Assembly: GCF_009792355.1 (NCBI RefSeq)
Contig: NZ_CP047045.1
Location: 3,498,501 to 3,562,500, forward strand
DNA: 64,000 nucleotides
DNA from: Terricaulis silvestris
Lineage (GTDB): Bacteria > Pseudomonadota > Alphaproteobacteria > Caulobacterales > Aquidulcibacteraceae
Direction of reading: 5' to 3'
The position numbers and the translations under genes are program-made. Below are positions 33,520 to 41,747 of the stretch, one piece after another. The notes under the pieces were generated by a model that worked only from the letters and a program-made list of their open reading frames with translations, searched no databases and was not told the origin of the DNA. Numbering within the stretch: position 1 is the stretch's first letter; each line of letters opens with the position of its first letter.

Positions 33520-33924
33520 TTAGTCGTGTTGAAAGTAGAACCACTGGTGAGGCGGCTCTGTGAGAGGCCTTTCGCCATGTTGAGGCGGGCCGGGCAAGCG
33601 GCGGTAGGTAATCCCGCTCATGACGCTCCCAAATGCCGTTCCGTCGTCTCCGTTCACAAAGGTAACGCGCCAGCGACCTTCGTCGACGATAGCAGACCGG
33701 TACCGAAGTCGGTGAAGTTCTCGTGCAATTTCAGCGATGCAACCGGCGCGCTGGTTTTGACGCGCTAAGAAACGCGAGGCGTCCTCACACGCCACCGCAG
33801 CTTCGGCAAGCTGTTGCAACTGGTCACGATCCCTCTGGAACTGAGCGGATGTCTCCTCAAAAGATCGGACATCGCCGCAAGCAGCCAGCAGTAGGACGAA
33901 GACGGCCAGAAACTTGGGGCGCAT
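33520..33924 (-). CDS. Hypothetical lipoprotein
   Basis: A 134-residue lipoprotein with lipobox LLAAC at residues 12-16. The mature part starts with a helical Gln/Asp/Arg segment (SAQFQRDRDQLQQLAEAAVACEDA) and ends in an aromatic PPHQWFYF stretch. No family recognised. It stands alone between the amidohydrolase gene (convergent) and the long gene-free stretch. Confidence 0.6.
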   Translation of the reverse strand: MRPKFLAVFVLLLAACGDVRSFEETSAQFQRDRDQLQQLAEAAVACEDASRFLARQNQRAGCIAEIARELHRLRYRSAIVDEGRWRVTFVNGDDGTAFGSVMSGITYRRLPGPPQHGERPLTEPPHQWFYFQHD

Positions 33925-34036
33925 GGCTTACATATAGCTTGTGGGGCCGATGTCCCCACTCGGCGAAGAACGGACTCATGGAAAAACGGGGATTGAGCGC
34001 AGCTCAATCCGGAGGATACACACTATCGCCTGCAGG

Positions 34037-34117
34037 TTGGAGCGCGCGGCTCCGCCGCGCTTAGCGCCTCACTTTCAAGCCTTTTGCGCCAATGCGCGGC
34101 GGAGCCGCGCGCTCCAA
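34037..34117. repeat. REP/BIME-like 24-base inverted repeat
   Basis: The arms at 34037-34060 and 34094-34117 are perfect reverse complements over 24 bases, separated by 33 bases. Each arm also contains a smaller self-complementary GCGCGG-type core, as in REP elements. It begins TTGGAGCGCG. No transposase gene is present. Confidence 0.8.
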
Positions 34118-34530
34118 CTTCAAAATATTTGCGCTAATCTATCCGACCGAATTGACTCCGCCGTACTCTGAGTCCGTCCGCACACGGGAGATTTCTGAGA
34201 CGTCCGAAACTTTGGAATGTGAGGGACACGGTCGGTGGGATTTGTTTGCGGGGAGTGAAACCGCAAAGTCCAAGGTTCGGAAGCCTTGCCCACAGAACCG
34301 GCGAATTGGGAATGGAGCTAAGCCCCAAGGGATCAGTCTTCGGTGAAGGCTTGTCCCGGAAGCGCACCGTGCAGGAGGCGAGCTGGCCATCGTCAGCGTT
34401 CTACAACTCCTCGTCCCAGGCCGGGAAAAACGATCGGCAACCGGGGCGCGCGAAGCGCGCAGCGTTGGTTGGAGACAATCGACGCACCCTACAGAGACTA
34501 CTCAGCGCGGATCGCGCGCCCCGACTCCCG

Positions 34531-34574
34531 ACTTCGCGTCGCGAAGTCGTCTCGCCGAAGCCTAGGCGAAGGCG
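34531..34574. repeat. Composite palindrome with repeat copy 2
   Basis: ACTTCGCG-T-CGCGAAGT at 34531-34547 is a perfect hairpin. It is followed within six bases by the second copy (34553-34574) of the palindromic core seen after the tRNA at 31978-31999. Confidence 0.65.
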
Positions 34575-34618
34575 GACAAGAGCGAAAAGAAACCCGCATC
34601 GGCGGCGTTTTCGCGCGC

Positions 34619-34717
34619 TCAAGAAAAAACCGCCGGGCTTTGAGGCCCGGCGGCGGAAAGGTAAAATAGGGAGGAAACGCCCGATAGGGCGGGTGCGGGA
34701 TCGCGAAACCCCGCAAC
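34619..34717 (-). ncRNA. Candidate small RNA with anti-Shine-Dalgarno motif
   Basis: On the minus strand TTGCAA (34752-34747) and TAGGTT (34729-34724) are 17 bases apart, predicting a start near 34717. Three hairpins follow: 34715-34694 (stem TGCGGG/CCCGCA), 34691-34678 (CGCCC-TATC-GGGCG) and a strong terminator at 34653-34630 (9-base stem, then TTTTTTCTT). Between hairpins 2 and 3 an unpaired TTTCCTCCCTATTTT carries the complement of a ribosome-binding site. Layout and motif recall the alphaproteobacterial mmgR/suhB-type small RNAs; homology is not proven from the sequence alone. Confidence 0.5.
34621..34653 (-). terminator. Rho-independent terminator of the candidate small RNA
   Basis: CCGCCGGGC (34630-34638) pairs with GCCCGGCGG (34645-34653) around a six-base loop; on the minus strand the stem is followed by six T residues, then CTT. 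Confidence 0.85.
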
Positions 34718-34947
34718 GAGGAAAACCTATTTCGCAGCGCAGCATTTTGCAAGGTGAACACAGCGTCACGTTTATGTAATCAATCATACATGACTGTTTA
34801 CGTTTGATTTTTTGGAGCGCTTTGCTATGCTGCGCTGCACACATGCATATTTGGATGGATTGTGCCTAAGGAATTGCGCCGTCTGCCGTTGAAGCAGGCG
34901 CCTTCGGCAGGCAGAACCCGCGGCTATTCCCGTTGAAAGCTCCTGAA

Positions 34948-36780
34948 ATGGCCGAGCGCCTTCGTAATCTCGCGATCATCGCCCACGTCGACCATGGCAA
35001 GACCACCTTGGTCGACCAAATGCTCGTCCAAGGCGGCGCCTTCCGCGCCAACGAAGCGCACGCCGAACGCGCCATGGATTCCAACGATCAGGAGCGCGAG
35101 CGCGGCATCACCATTCTCGCCAAGTGCACATCGATCCATTGGGGTGACGATTGGCGCCTCAACATCGTCGATACGCCCGGCCACGCCGACTTCGGCGGCG
35201 AAGTCGAACGCATTCTCGGCATGGTCGATGGCTGCGTGCTGCTGGTGGACGCCAGCGAAGGCGTGATGCCGCAAACCAAGTTCGTGCTGTCGAAGGCGCT
35301 GAACCGCGGTTTGAGGCCGATGGTCGTGCTCAACAAAGTCGATCGTGCGAGCGCCGATCCGGACAAAGCGCTGAACGAAATCTTCGAACTCTTCCTCGCG
35401 CTCGGCGCCAGCGACGAGCAAGCCGATTTCCCGATCCTCTACGCCAGCGGCAAAGAAGGCTGGGCGAAGACCGACATGACCGGCGAGAATAAAGATCTAA
35501 CGCCGCTGTTCGAACTCATCGTTCGCCACGTGCCCGATCCCCAGCCGATTCAAAAGAAGGACGAGCCGTTCGCATTCCTCGTCACCATGATCGATTCCGA
35601 TCCGTTCCTCGGCCGCATCCTGACCGGCCGCGTTGAGGCGGGCCGCGTGAAGGTTGGCGATCCGGTGCGCGCGCTGTCGCGCGAAGGCAAGGAAATCGAG
35701 AAAGGCCGCCTCACCAAGCTGCTCTCGTTCCGCGGCTTGAAGCGCGTGCCAGTCGAAAGCGCCGAGGCCGGCGACATCATCGCCATTGCCGGCCTGGTCG
35801 AAACCACCGTCGCCGACACCATCGGCTCGCCGGACCTGGCCGCACCGATCCCATCGACGCCAATCGATCCGCCGACGCTGGCGATCACCGTATCGATCAA
35901 CGACTCCCCGCTCGCCGGTCGCGCCGGCGATAAGGTGCAGAGCCGCGTTATCCGCGCGCGTTTGCTGGCGGAAGCGGAATCCAACGTCGCCATCCGCGTC
36001 ACCGAGACTGCCAACAGGGACGCCTACGAGGTCGCTGGGCGCGGCGAACTGCAACTCGGCGTGCTGGTGGAAACCATGCGCCGCGAAGGCTTCGAACTTT
36101 CGCTCTCGCGCCCGAAAGTATTGACGCGCAGCGAAAACGGTCAAACGCTTGAGCCGGTCGAAGAAGTCGTGATCGACGTGGATGATGAATACACGGGCGT
36201 CGTCATCGAGAAGATGAGCATTCGCAAAGGCGAACTACAGGACATGCGCCCCTCAGGCGGTGGCAAGACGCGGCTGGTGATGTACGCGCCGGCGCGCGGC
36301 ATGGTCGGGTATCACGGCGAATTTCTCACTGACACGCGCGGCTCTGGCGTCATGAACCGCCTCTTCCACTCCTGGGCGCCATGGAAGGGCGAAATCCCGG
36401 GCCGCCGTAACGGCGCGCTGATCTCCAACGACAAGGGCCAATCGACGGCCTTCGCGCTTTGGAATCTTGAAGATCGCGGCCAGATGTTCATCGCCGATGG
36501 CGAAGACGTCTACGAAGGCATGATCATCGGCGAGAACAGCCGCGGCGAAGATCTCGACGTCAATCCGCTGAAGGGCAAGAAGCTCACCAACGTGCGCGCG
36601 TCCGGTAAGGATGAATCGATCCGCCTGACGCCCCCGCGCCGGTTGACGCTCGAACAAGCAATGGCTTGGATCGAAGACGACGAACTGGTGGAAGTTACGC
36701 CCGCCGCGATCCGGCTGCGCAAGGCGTATCTCGATCCGAACGAGCGCAAACGCCAATCGCGCGCTAAGGAAGCCGGTTAA
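34948..36780 (+). CDS. typA: Translational GTPase TypA/BipA
   Basis: A 610-residue ribosome-associated GTPase, the usual length. G1 is [15 protein letters not shown] near 11-25, switch [17 protein letters not shown] near 72-86 and G4 NKVDR near 128. Domain II and the TypA-specific C-terminal region are complete ([39 protein letters not shown]). It takes part in 50S assembly and stress or low-temperature growth. I chose the ATG at 34948; a TTG 15 bases upstream is also possible. Monocistronic; its TAA shares 4 bases with the convergent lipoprotein gene. Confidence 0.97.
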   Translation: MAERLRNLAIIAHVDHGKTTLVDQMLVQGGAFRANEAHAERAMDSNDQERERGITILAKCTSIHWGDDWRLNIVDTPGHADFGGEVERILGMVDGCVLLVDASEGVMPQTKFVLSKALNRGLRPMVVLNKVDRASADPDKALNEIFELFLALGASDEQADFPILYASGKEGWAKTDMTGENKDLTPLFELIVRHVPDPQPIQKKDEPFAFLVTMIDSDPFLGRILTGRVEAGRVKVGDPVRALSREGKEIEKGRLTKLLSFRGLKRVPVESAEAGDIIAIAGLVETTVADTIGSPDLAAPIPSTPIDPPTLAITVSINDSPLAGRAGDKVQSRVIRARLLAEAESNVAIRVTETANRDAYEVAGRGELQLGVLVETMRREGFELSLSRPKVLTRSENGQTLEPVEEVVIDVDDEYTGVVIEKMSIRKGELQDMRPSGGGKTRLVMYAPARGMVGYHGEFLTDTRGSGVMNRLFHSWAPWKGEIPGRRNGALISNDKGQSTAFALWNLEDRGQMFIADGEDVYEGMIIGENSRGEDLDVNPLKGKKLTNVRASGKDESIRLTPPRRLTLEQAMAWIEDDELVEVTPAAIRLRKAYLDPNERKRQSRAKEAG

Positions 36781-37220
36781 CCCTCGCGCGGCGCATCCAC
36801 ATGCACGCCACGCCGCCATTCGGCGCGGCGCTGCGCAACTTGCGCACCCACATCAACGGGCTCCGGGCAGGTGTAGCTGACCTCGCGCAGTTGCGTCCGC
36901 TCCGCCTCGCTCACCTCCGCGCCATAGCAACCAAACTGCGTCAGCACCGCATTGGCCGCCGCACCCCACCACAACGGACCGAGCGTTGCATCGTTAGCGT
37001 AAATGGTGGCGTTCTGCGTCAGCAGGCTCGCCAGCGGCTGCGGGTCGCCGCGCTGGATCAGGACGGTTTGATCCTCGTGGTGAAACCAGAGCTGGAACCG
37101 CTGATTGCCGACGAACACGTCCGCATCAGGGTTACCACCCTCATAGCTCAACGCCCGCTGCGTCGAAGCGCACGCGCCAAGCGCGAACAGTGCAACAACC
37201 GGAAAAGCGCGCAGTCTCAT
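36777..37220 (-). CDS. Hypothetical lipoprotein
   Basis: A 147-residue lipoprotein. The signal peptide MRLRAFPVVALFALGAC has the lipobox LGAC at 14-17. The mature domain has FVGNQRFQLWFHHEDQTVLIQRGD and TLGPLWWGAAANAVLTQFGC, suggesting a small beta/helix domain with two more cysteines. No family recognised. An in-frame ATG 12 bases upstream is possible; the chosen one has an AGG 6 bases before it. The stop overlaps the typA stop. Confidence 0.65.
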   Translation of the reverse strand: MRLRAFPVVALFALGACASTQRALSYEGGNPDADVFVGNQRFQLWFHHEDQTVLIQRGDPQPLASLLTQNATIYANDATLGPLWWGAAANAVLTQFGCYGAEVSEAERTQLREVSYTCPEPVDVGAQVAQRRAEWRRGVHVDAPREG

Positions 37221-37485
37221 GATGAACCTCATCCTGCGCGAGATGTTCGCGCCCGAAGATGCGCCACAAACGGCAATGCGGCGGCGAAAACACGGCGCGC
37301 GCACGTTTACCAATCGCGCGGCGCCAAAACGGTGCGAAGTTCGCGCTGCACGGGCCTTGCACGTGCATGAAACCCTTAACGCGATACAATTCGCGTCACC
37401 GGGACTTGGCACGCGTCGTGCTCTCCAAACCGCACATAAGGCGGGCCCAAGTGGGGGAAACCGCCGCGAACAAGGGCGCACTCAC

Positions 37486-37887
37486 ATGGCTAACGCCATC
37501 GACCTCCACGTCGGCAAGCGACTCCGTCGCCGCCGCCGTCTTCTGGGCCTCACCCAGCAACAGCTGGCTGAGTCCATCGGCATCCGCTTTCAGCAGATCC
37601 AAAAGTACGAATGCGGCGCCAACCGCGTGACTGCGAGCCGTCTTTACGAACTCGCCGTCGCGCTGAACGTGCCGGTCAACTATTTCTTCGAAGGCCTCCA
37701 ACAAGTCGCCAACCCGGCGGCCCCTGGCGCGCCGGCGAACGATCGTGACCTGATCGCCGCTGACGTTCTTTCGCAGAAAGAAACGCTCGAACTGATCCGC
37801 GCTTACTACAAGCTCGGCGAACGTCCGCGCCGCCGCCTGCTCGACCTGGCGAAGGCACTGCAAGACGAAAACACCGACGCAGCGTAA
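37486..37887 (+). CDS. XRE-family helix-turn-helix regulator
   Basis: A 133-residue DNA-binding protein. The HTH is at about 10-65: VGKRLRRRRRLLGLTQQQLAESIGIRFQQIQKYECGANRVTASRLYELA. NYFFEGL after the HTH and the C-terminal LELIRAYYKLGERPRRRLLDLAKAL match a regulator type common in Caulobacter and rhizobia, where it is often present in several copies. Frames open further upstream, but the ATG at 37486 gives the standard N-terminus. It ends with a strong terminator, so it is transcribed alone. Confidence 0.9.
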   Translation: MANAIDLHVGKRLRRRRRLLGLTQQQLAESIGIRFQQIQKYECGANRVTASRLYELAVALNVPVNYFFEGLQQVANPAAPGAPANDRDLIAADVLSQKETLELIRAYYKLGERPRRRLLDLAKALQDENTDAA

Positions 37888-37917
37888 TCTCCCTTCCCAC
37901 GCTGCGGAGGAACGGCA

Positions 37918-37946
37918 ACGGGCTCGCCACTGGCGGGCCCGTTTTT
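37918..37946 (+). terminator. Rho-independent terminator after the XRE gene
   Basis: ACGGGCTCGCC (37918-37928) pairs with GGCGGGCCCGT (37932-37942; one T-G wobble) around ACT, and the stem runs into TTTTT. Confidence 0.85.
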
Positions 37947-38040
37947 CGTTTGCACAAATCAATCCCACACCAGCGGCGCCGCGCTATAGTGAACTGATGG
38001 ATTTGCACACCCAACGCCGCGAACCGCCGGCGGGTCGCCG

Positions 38041-38826
38041 ATGACCCCCCCGGAAGCCCCCCGCCTACTCACCTTTGCCGACACGTTGGCCGACGCCGCA
38101 CGCGCGGCAATCCTCCCGTATTTCCGCGCCGCGCATACGGTCGAAAGCAAAGGCGCGCTGTTCGATCCTGTCACCGACGCCGACAAGGCGGCGGAGCGCG
38201 CCATGCGCACGCTGATCGAGCGAGAGTTTCCTGACCACTCCGTTCTTGGCGAAGAATACGGCGGCGAACTCTCGAGAAGCGGCTACCAATGGATCCTCGA
38301 TCCGATCGACGGCACCCGCGCCTTCATCTCAGGCCTGCCGCTCTGGGGCGTGTTGATCGGCCTCTATCACGACGGCCGCCCGCTGATCGGCGTGATGGAT
38401 CAACCCTATCTCGACGAACGCTATCGCGGCTGGAACGACGGTGCGAATCTCACCGCGCAAGGCGTGACGCGCCCGCTGAAGACGCGCGCCTGCGCCGGTC
38501 TTGGTGATGCGATCCTCTCCACGACCGATCCGTATCTGTTCAAGGGCGACGAAGCAGACGCCTTCGCGCGTGTGCGCGCAGAAGCCAAGCTGACGCGCTA
38601 CGGCTACGATTGCTATGCGTACGCCATGGTCGCGTCCGGCACGATGGATTGCGTTGTCGAGTCCGGCCTCAAACCCTTCGACATCGCCGCCCTCATCCCC
38701 ATTCTCACCGGCGCCGGCGGCGGCGTGTGCGCATGGGATGGCGGCGACGCAAGTGCTGGCGGCCGTGCATTGGCGTATGGCGACGAGCGCATTCGCAACG
38801 CGGCGTTAGATCTGCTTGCGCGCTAA
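38041..38826 (+). CDS. hisN: Histidinol-phosphatase, inositol monophosphatase type
   Basis: A 261-residue phosphatase. Metal blocks GEEYGGE near 70, LDPIDGTRAFISGLP near 85-99 and the terminal GLKPFDIAALIPIL near 218-231 match HisN/IMPase-type histidinol phosphate phosphatases; TRAFISG is the sub-family hallmark. It performs the step from histidinol phosphate to histidinol in histidine synthesis. The neighbouring N-formylglutamate amidohydrolase relative at 32555 may or may not be connected. Closely related enzymes act on other sugar phosphates, so the name is likely but not certain. Confidence 0.85.
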   Translation: MTPPEAPRLLTFADTLADAARAAILPYFRAAHTVESKGALFDPVTDADKAAERAMRTLIEREFPDHSVLGEEYGGELSRSGYQWILDPIDGTRAFISGLPLWGVLIGLYHDGRPLIGVMDQPYLDERYRGWNDGANLTAQGVTRPLKTRACAGLGDAILSTTDPYLFKGDEADAFARVRAEAKLTRYGYDCYAYAMVASGTMDCVVESGLKPFDIAALIPILTGAGGGVCAWDGGDASAGGRALAYGDERIRNAALDLLAR

Positions 38827-39374
38827 TGCCGCGTATCCGTGGCGATCCAGTTGTCGATCCAGCTCACGCCACCGTCCGCGGAGTAGGATTGAACGAAACG
38901 CGCGGTGTTCGCGCTCACATCCGAAATCACGAACCGCACCAACACGACGCGACCGTCAACACTATCCTGCCCGTAAAACACGCCGCGTCCGTTCTCGAAC
39001 CCGCCATAGACCGGCGACGTCAGCTGCCCATCGCGCATGCTGGCGAAGTTCAGGCTCCACTGCTGGGTCTGCGGATTGAACAACCGAAGCGAGACGCCCT
39101 CAATCCGCCGATCACCGTTGACGACATTAAGATCGACCAGATTTGCGCGTCCGTCCGCGAACGCATGCACGATCGAGGCGCCGCGAAATTCGGTCCACGC
39201 GCCGTCCTCAGAAAGTGGTGCGCGGACGCGGACGTGCGTATTCCACGCACCGATCTCCCAATCGAAATCGCGCGCGCCGTCGGACTGCGCTACCGCGTGC
39301 GGCGTCAGCACGCAAAGCCAGCCGAAGACGAGCAGCACGAAGAGTATTCGCGCGCTGGGATTGCGAAGCGCCAT
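38823..39374 (-). CDS. Hypothetical secreted protein (DUF1579-like fold)
   Basis: A 183-residue exported protein. The signal peptide ends near residue 29 (AVAQ). DFDWEIGAWNTHVRVRAP and the following beta-strands resemble the DUF1579/lipocalin-like domain in which a WxxGxW-type start opens a barrel. The body is beta-rich with Asn/Gly turns. It is divergent from the HxlR regulator gene with 77 bases between starts, so it is the likely target of that regulator. Function unknown. Confidence 0.65.
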   Translation of the reverse strand: MALRNPSARILFVLLVFGWLCVLTPHAVAQSDGARDFDWEIGAWNTHVRVRAPLSEDGAWTEFRGASIVHAFADGRANLVDLNVVNGDRRIEGVSLRLFNPQTQQWSLNFASMRDGQLTSPVYGGFENGRGVFYGQDSVDGRVVLVRFVISDVSANTARFVQSYSADGGVSWIDNWIATDTRH

Positions 39375-39451
39375 GTCGATCGTTCCATGCTAAACCTGCG
39401 TGCATCTGGCGCCGACGCGGCGCGCCGCACAACGCACCTCGGGGTAACCGC

Positions 39452-39799
39452 ATGACTGCGCACCTGAAACAGCCCGGCGAACCGATCGCCGAAGATTGCC
39501 CGATGCGCGCAGCGATGAGCGCCATCGGCGGCAAGTGGTCGCTGATACTGCTCTACTGGCTCGACAAGGCGCCGCGCCGCTTCAACGAACTGCAGCGGCT
39601 CGTGCCGGATATCTCACACAAGGTGCTTACCGAGGTGTTGCGCACGCTGGAGGACGAAGCGCTGATCACGCGCACGGTGTGCGGAACGAACGTTGAGTAC
39701 GCCATCTCACCGCACGGGCAGAGTGCCAGCCCTTTGATCGATGCGATTCACGACTGGGGCCAAGCGCACTTGGCGCGATCCATGAGCGCTCAGCGATAA
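39452..39799 (+). CDS. HxlR-family transcriptional regulator
   Basis: A 115-residue winged-helix regulator. CPMRAAMSAIGGKWSLILLYWL near 16-37 and FNELQRLVPDISHKVLTEVLRTLEDEALITR are the family signature, and Cys16 is the conserved redox-sensing position. HxlR members respond to aldehydes, quinones or disulfide stress. The ATG at 39452 is preferred over frames open further upstream. It ends 10 bases inside the convergent aguB gene. Confidence 0.92.
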   Translation: MTAHLKQPGEPIAEDCPMRAAMSAIGGKWSLILLYWLDKAPRRFNELQRLVPDISHKVLTEVLRTLEDEALITRTVCGTNVEYAISPHGQSASPLIDAIHDWGQAHLARSMSAQR

Positions 39800-40635
39800 A
39801 ACTCCGTCCGCCGATCGCGGAAGAAGCCCCACGCGGCGCGGTGGCGATCGAGGAAATCCAGATCGAACGTATGCACCAGCACGCCTTCGTCGGCGCGCTC
39901 CAAGCTCTGCACCAGATCGCCGCGATGGTCGGCGATGAAGCTTGAACCGTAATAGCTCTGCGTGTTCTTCCCGACTGTCTCCGTGCCGATGCGATTGCTC
40001 GCCACCACCGGAATCACATTCGACACCGCATGCCCCTGCATCGCGCGCCGCCACGGATCGCGCGTGTCGAGCGAGGCGTCGTGCGGCTCGGAGCCAATCG
40101 CGGTCGGATAGAACAGCACTTCAGCGCCTTGGATCGCCATCGCGCGCGCGGCTTCGGGAAACCACTGGTCCCAGCAAATGCCGACGCCAATGCGGCCGTA
40201 CGCGGTGTTCCAAACCTTGAAGCCCGTATCGCCTGGCCGGAAATAGTACTTTTCCATGTAGCCCGGGCCGTCAGGAATGTGGCTCTTGCGATAAACGCCG
40301 AGCTGCTTGCCGTCCGCATCCACGATGACGACGGAATTGTAGTAGAGCGGCCCATCGCGCTCGTAGATCGAGACGGGGATCACAACGCCCAGCTCTTTCG
40401 CCACCGGCGCCATCGCCAAGACGCACGGATGCGTTGCCGCTTCATGCGCCGTCGCGAACCACTTCTCTTCCTGCGCCGTGCAGAAGTACGGACCCTGAAA
40501 CAGCTCAGACGGCAGGATCACGTGCGCGCCCTTGTTCGCCGCCTCGCGCACGAATCGTTCCGTCCTCTCGATGTTGACCTTCATGTCGTCGCCGTACGAC
40601 GTTTGAATCGCGGCGACTGTGATCGTCTTGGCCAT
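39790..40635 (-). CDS. aguB: N-carbamoylputrescine amidase
   Basis: Nitrilase-superfamily amidase of 281 residues that converts N-carbamoylputrescine to putrescine, CO2 and ammonia. The Glu-Lys-Cys triad is visible: LPSELF near 42, YRKSHIPDGPGYMEKYYFRPGD near 118-139 and GICWDQWFPE near 154. QGAEVLFYPTAIGSEP is an AguB-specific segment. The ATG at 40635 shares one base with the aguA stop (TGATG), so the two steps are coupled. It overlaps the HxlR gene end by 10 bases. Confidence 0.95.
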   Translation of the reverse strand: MAKTITVAAIQTSYGDDMKVNIERTERFVREAANKGAHVILPSELFQGPYFCTAQEEKWFATAHEAATHPCVLAMAPVAKELGVVIPVSIYERDGPLYYNSVVIVDADGKQLGVYRKSHIPDGPGYMEKYYFRPGDTGFKVWNTAYGRIGVGICWDQWFPEAARAMAIQGAEVLFYPTAIGSEPHDASLDTRDPWRRAMQGHAVSNVIPVVASNRIGTETVGKNTQSYYGSSFIADHRGDLVQSLERADEGVLVHTFDLDFLDRHRAAWGFFRDRRTEFYR

Positions 40636-41621
40636 CACGCCGGCTCCTGCTGAGTGATGCAATGGAACGAGCCGCCGCCCGTGAGGATCGCGTTGGACGA
40701 AAGCCCGATGATGCGGCGCCCTGGAAACAACGGCGCGAGCGCATTCACGGCATCATCGCCGCTGCCAGAATAAATCGGTACAACCACTATCGTGTTGCCG
40801 ATCAGAAAATTCATGTGGCTCGCTGGCACTGCTTCGCCATCCTCATCCTCAACGGCGCCGACAGATGGAATCCGAATCACTTCAAGTTTCCGCCCCTTCG
40901 CATCGCGCATCGCGCCCAACTCAAGTGCGATTTCCTCCAGCACGTCAAAATTCGGATCGTCGCGGTTTGCCGGCGCCTGGCACACGACTTTCCCCGGCGC
41001 CACGAAGCGCGCCAGGTTGTCGATGTGGCCATCGGTGTGATCGTTCAGCAGTCCTTCGCTGAGCCACAGCACCTTCTCAACACCCAGCGCGCGCTTCAGC
41101 GCCACCTCCGCGCCCTCTTCGGTCCAATGCGCGTTGCGGTTCGGGTTGAGCAAGCATTGTCGCGTCGTAAGCAGCGTGCCTTCGCCGTCCATCTCGATGG
41201 CGCCGCCTTCGAGGATAAAGTCGTGGCGACGATAGTCCGCCTTCGCCAACAGCGCCACGCGCGCGCCGACTTCATCATCGTGCGGCAGTTGGTACTTGCC
41301 GCCCCAGCCGTTGAACTTGAAGCCATGCGCGACGCCCGCGCTATCGAAGATCGGCCCAGTGTCGCGAAACCAGATGTCGCCAAACGCGCCCGGAATAATC
41401 TCCGCGCTCTGCCCGATCGAAAGCTTCGCTGACGCTTCCGCCTCGCGGCCGTGCGCCAGCACGCGCATCTTGTCGCCCTTCCCACCATCGTTGAGCGCGC
41501 GCACCATCGCCGCCACTTCCGCGCGCGCCGGCTCCAGGTCTTCTCCCCAGAGATCTCCGGCCGACGGCCAAGCGGTCCAAATCGCCTTGTGCGGCTGCCA
41601 TTCGGCGGGAATCGTCGTCAT
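40635..41621 (-). CDS. aguA: Agmatine deiminase
   Basis: A 328-residue peptidylarginine-deiminase-family enzyme that turns agmatine into N-carbamoylputrescine and ammonia. FRDTGPIF near 85, EGGAIEMDG near 138 and LNDHTDGHIDNLARF near 193 bear the substrate-binding acids and His; the nucleophile is Cys321 in GGGSFHCITQQEP. It is the first gene of the aguA-aguB pair. With the puu/spu genes at 50914-61227 it completes a route from agmatine to GABA. No arginine decarboxylase is in the window. Confidence 0.96.
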   Translation of the reverse strand: MTTIPAEWQPHKAIWTAWPSAGDLWGEDLEPARAEVAAMVRALNDGGKGDKMRVLAHGREAEASAKLSIGQSAEIIPGAFGDIWFRDTGPIFDSAGVAHGFKFNGWGGKYQLPHDDEVGARVALLAKADYRRHDFILEGGAIEMDGEGTLLTTRQCLLNPNRNAHWTEEGAEVALKRALGVEKVLWLSEGLLNDHTDGHIDNLARFVAPGKVVCQAPANRDDPNFDVLEEIALELGAMRDAKGRKLEVIRIPSVGAVEDEDGEAVPASHMNFLIGNTIVVVPIYSGSGDDAVNALAPLFPGRRIIGLSSNAILTGGGSFHCITQQEPA

Positions 41622-41747
41622 GGCGGGTCCTTAGCCCATGTGAATGACGCCAGATAGGCGCTTTCAAACCCTACACAAGTGAGCTTGCGTTCTGGCGCGC
41701 GCAGCGGCCATCCGGTAAGACCTAAGCGGGGACAATCCGAGTAGCCG

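Larger units (their letters stand above)
33925..34947. other. One-kilobase gene-free stretch rich in palindromes
   Basis: No convincing protein gene is present: the open frames on both strands translate to Arg/Ser/Pro-rich sequence without family resemblance. It holds a large 24-base inverted repeat (34037-34117), a composite palindrome (34531-34574) and a candidate small RNA on the minus strand ending at 34621. The part at 34760-34870 is AT-rich compared with the rest and is likely promoter DNA for the small RNA and typA. Confidence 0.7.

Noticed and set aside
34531..34574. CRISPR-like repeats
   Set aside because: Palindromes are few, unevenly spaced and without equal spacers or cas genes.
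34219..34779. Plus-strand open frame of 186 codons in the gene-free stretch
   Set aside because: Translates to Arg/Lys/Pro-rich sequence running through the palindromes and the terminator; no domain.
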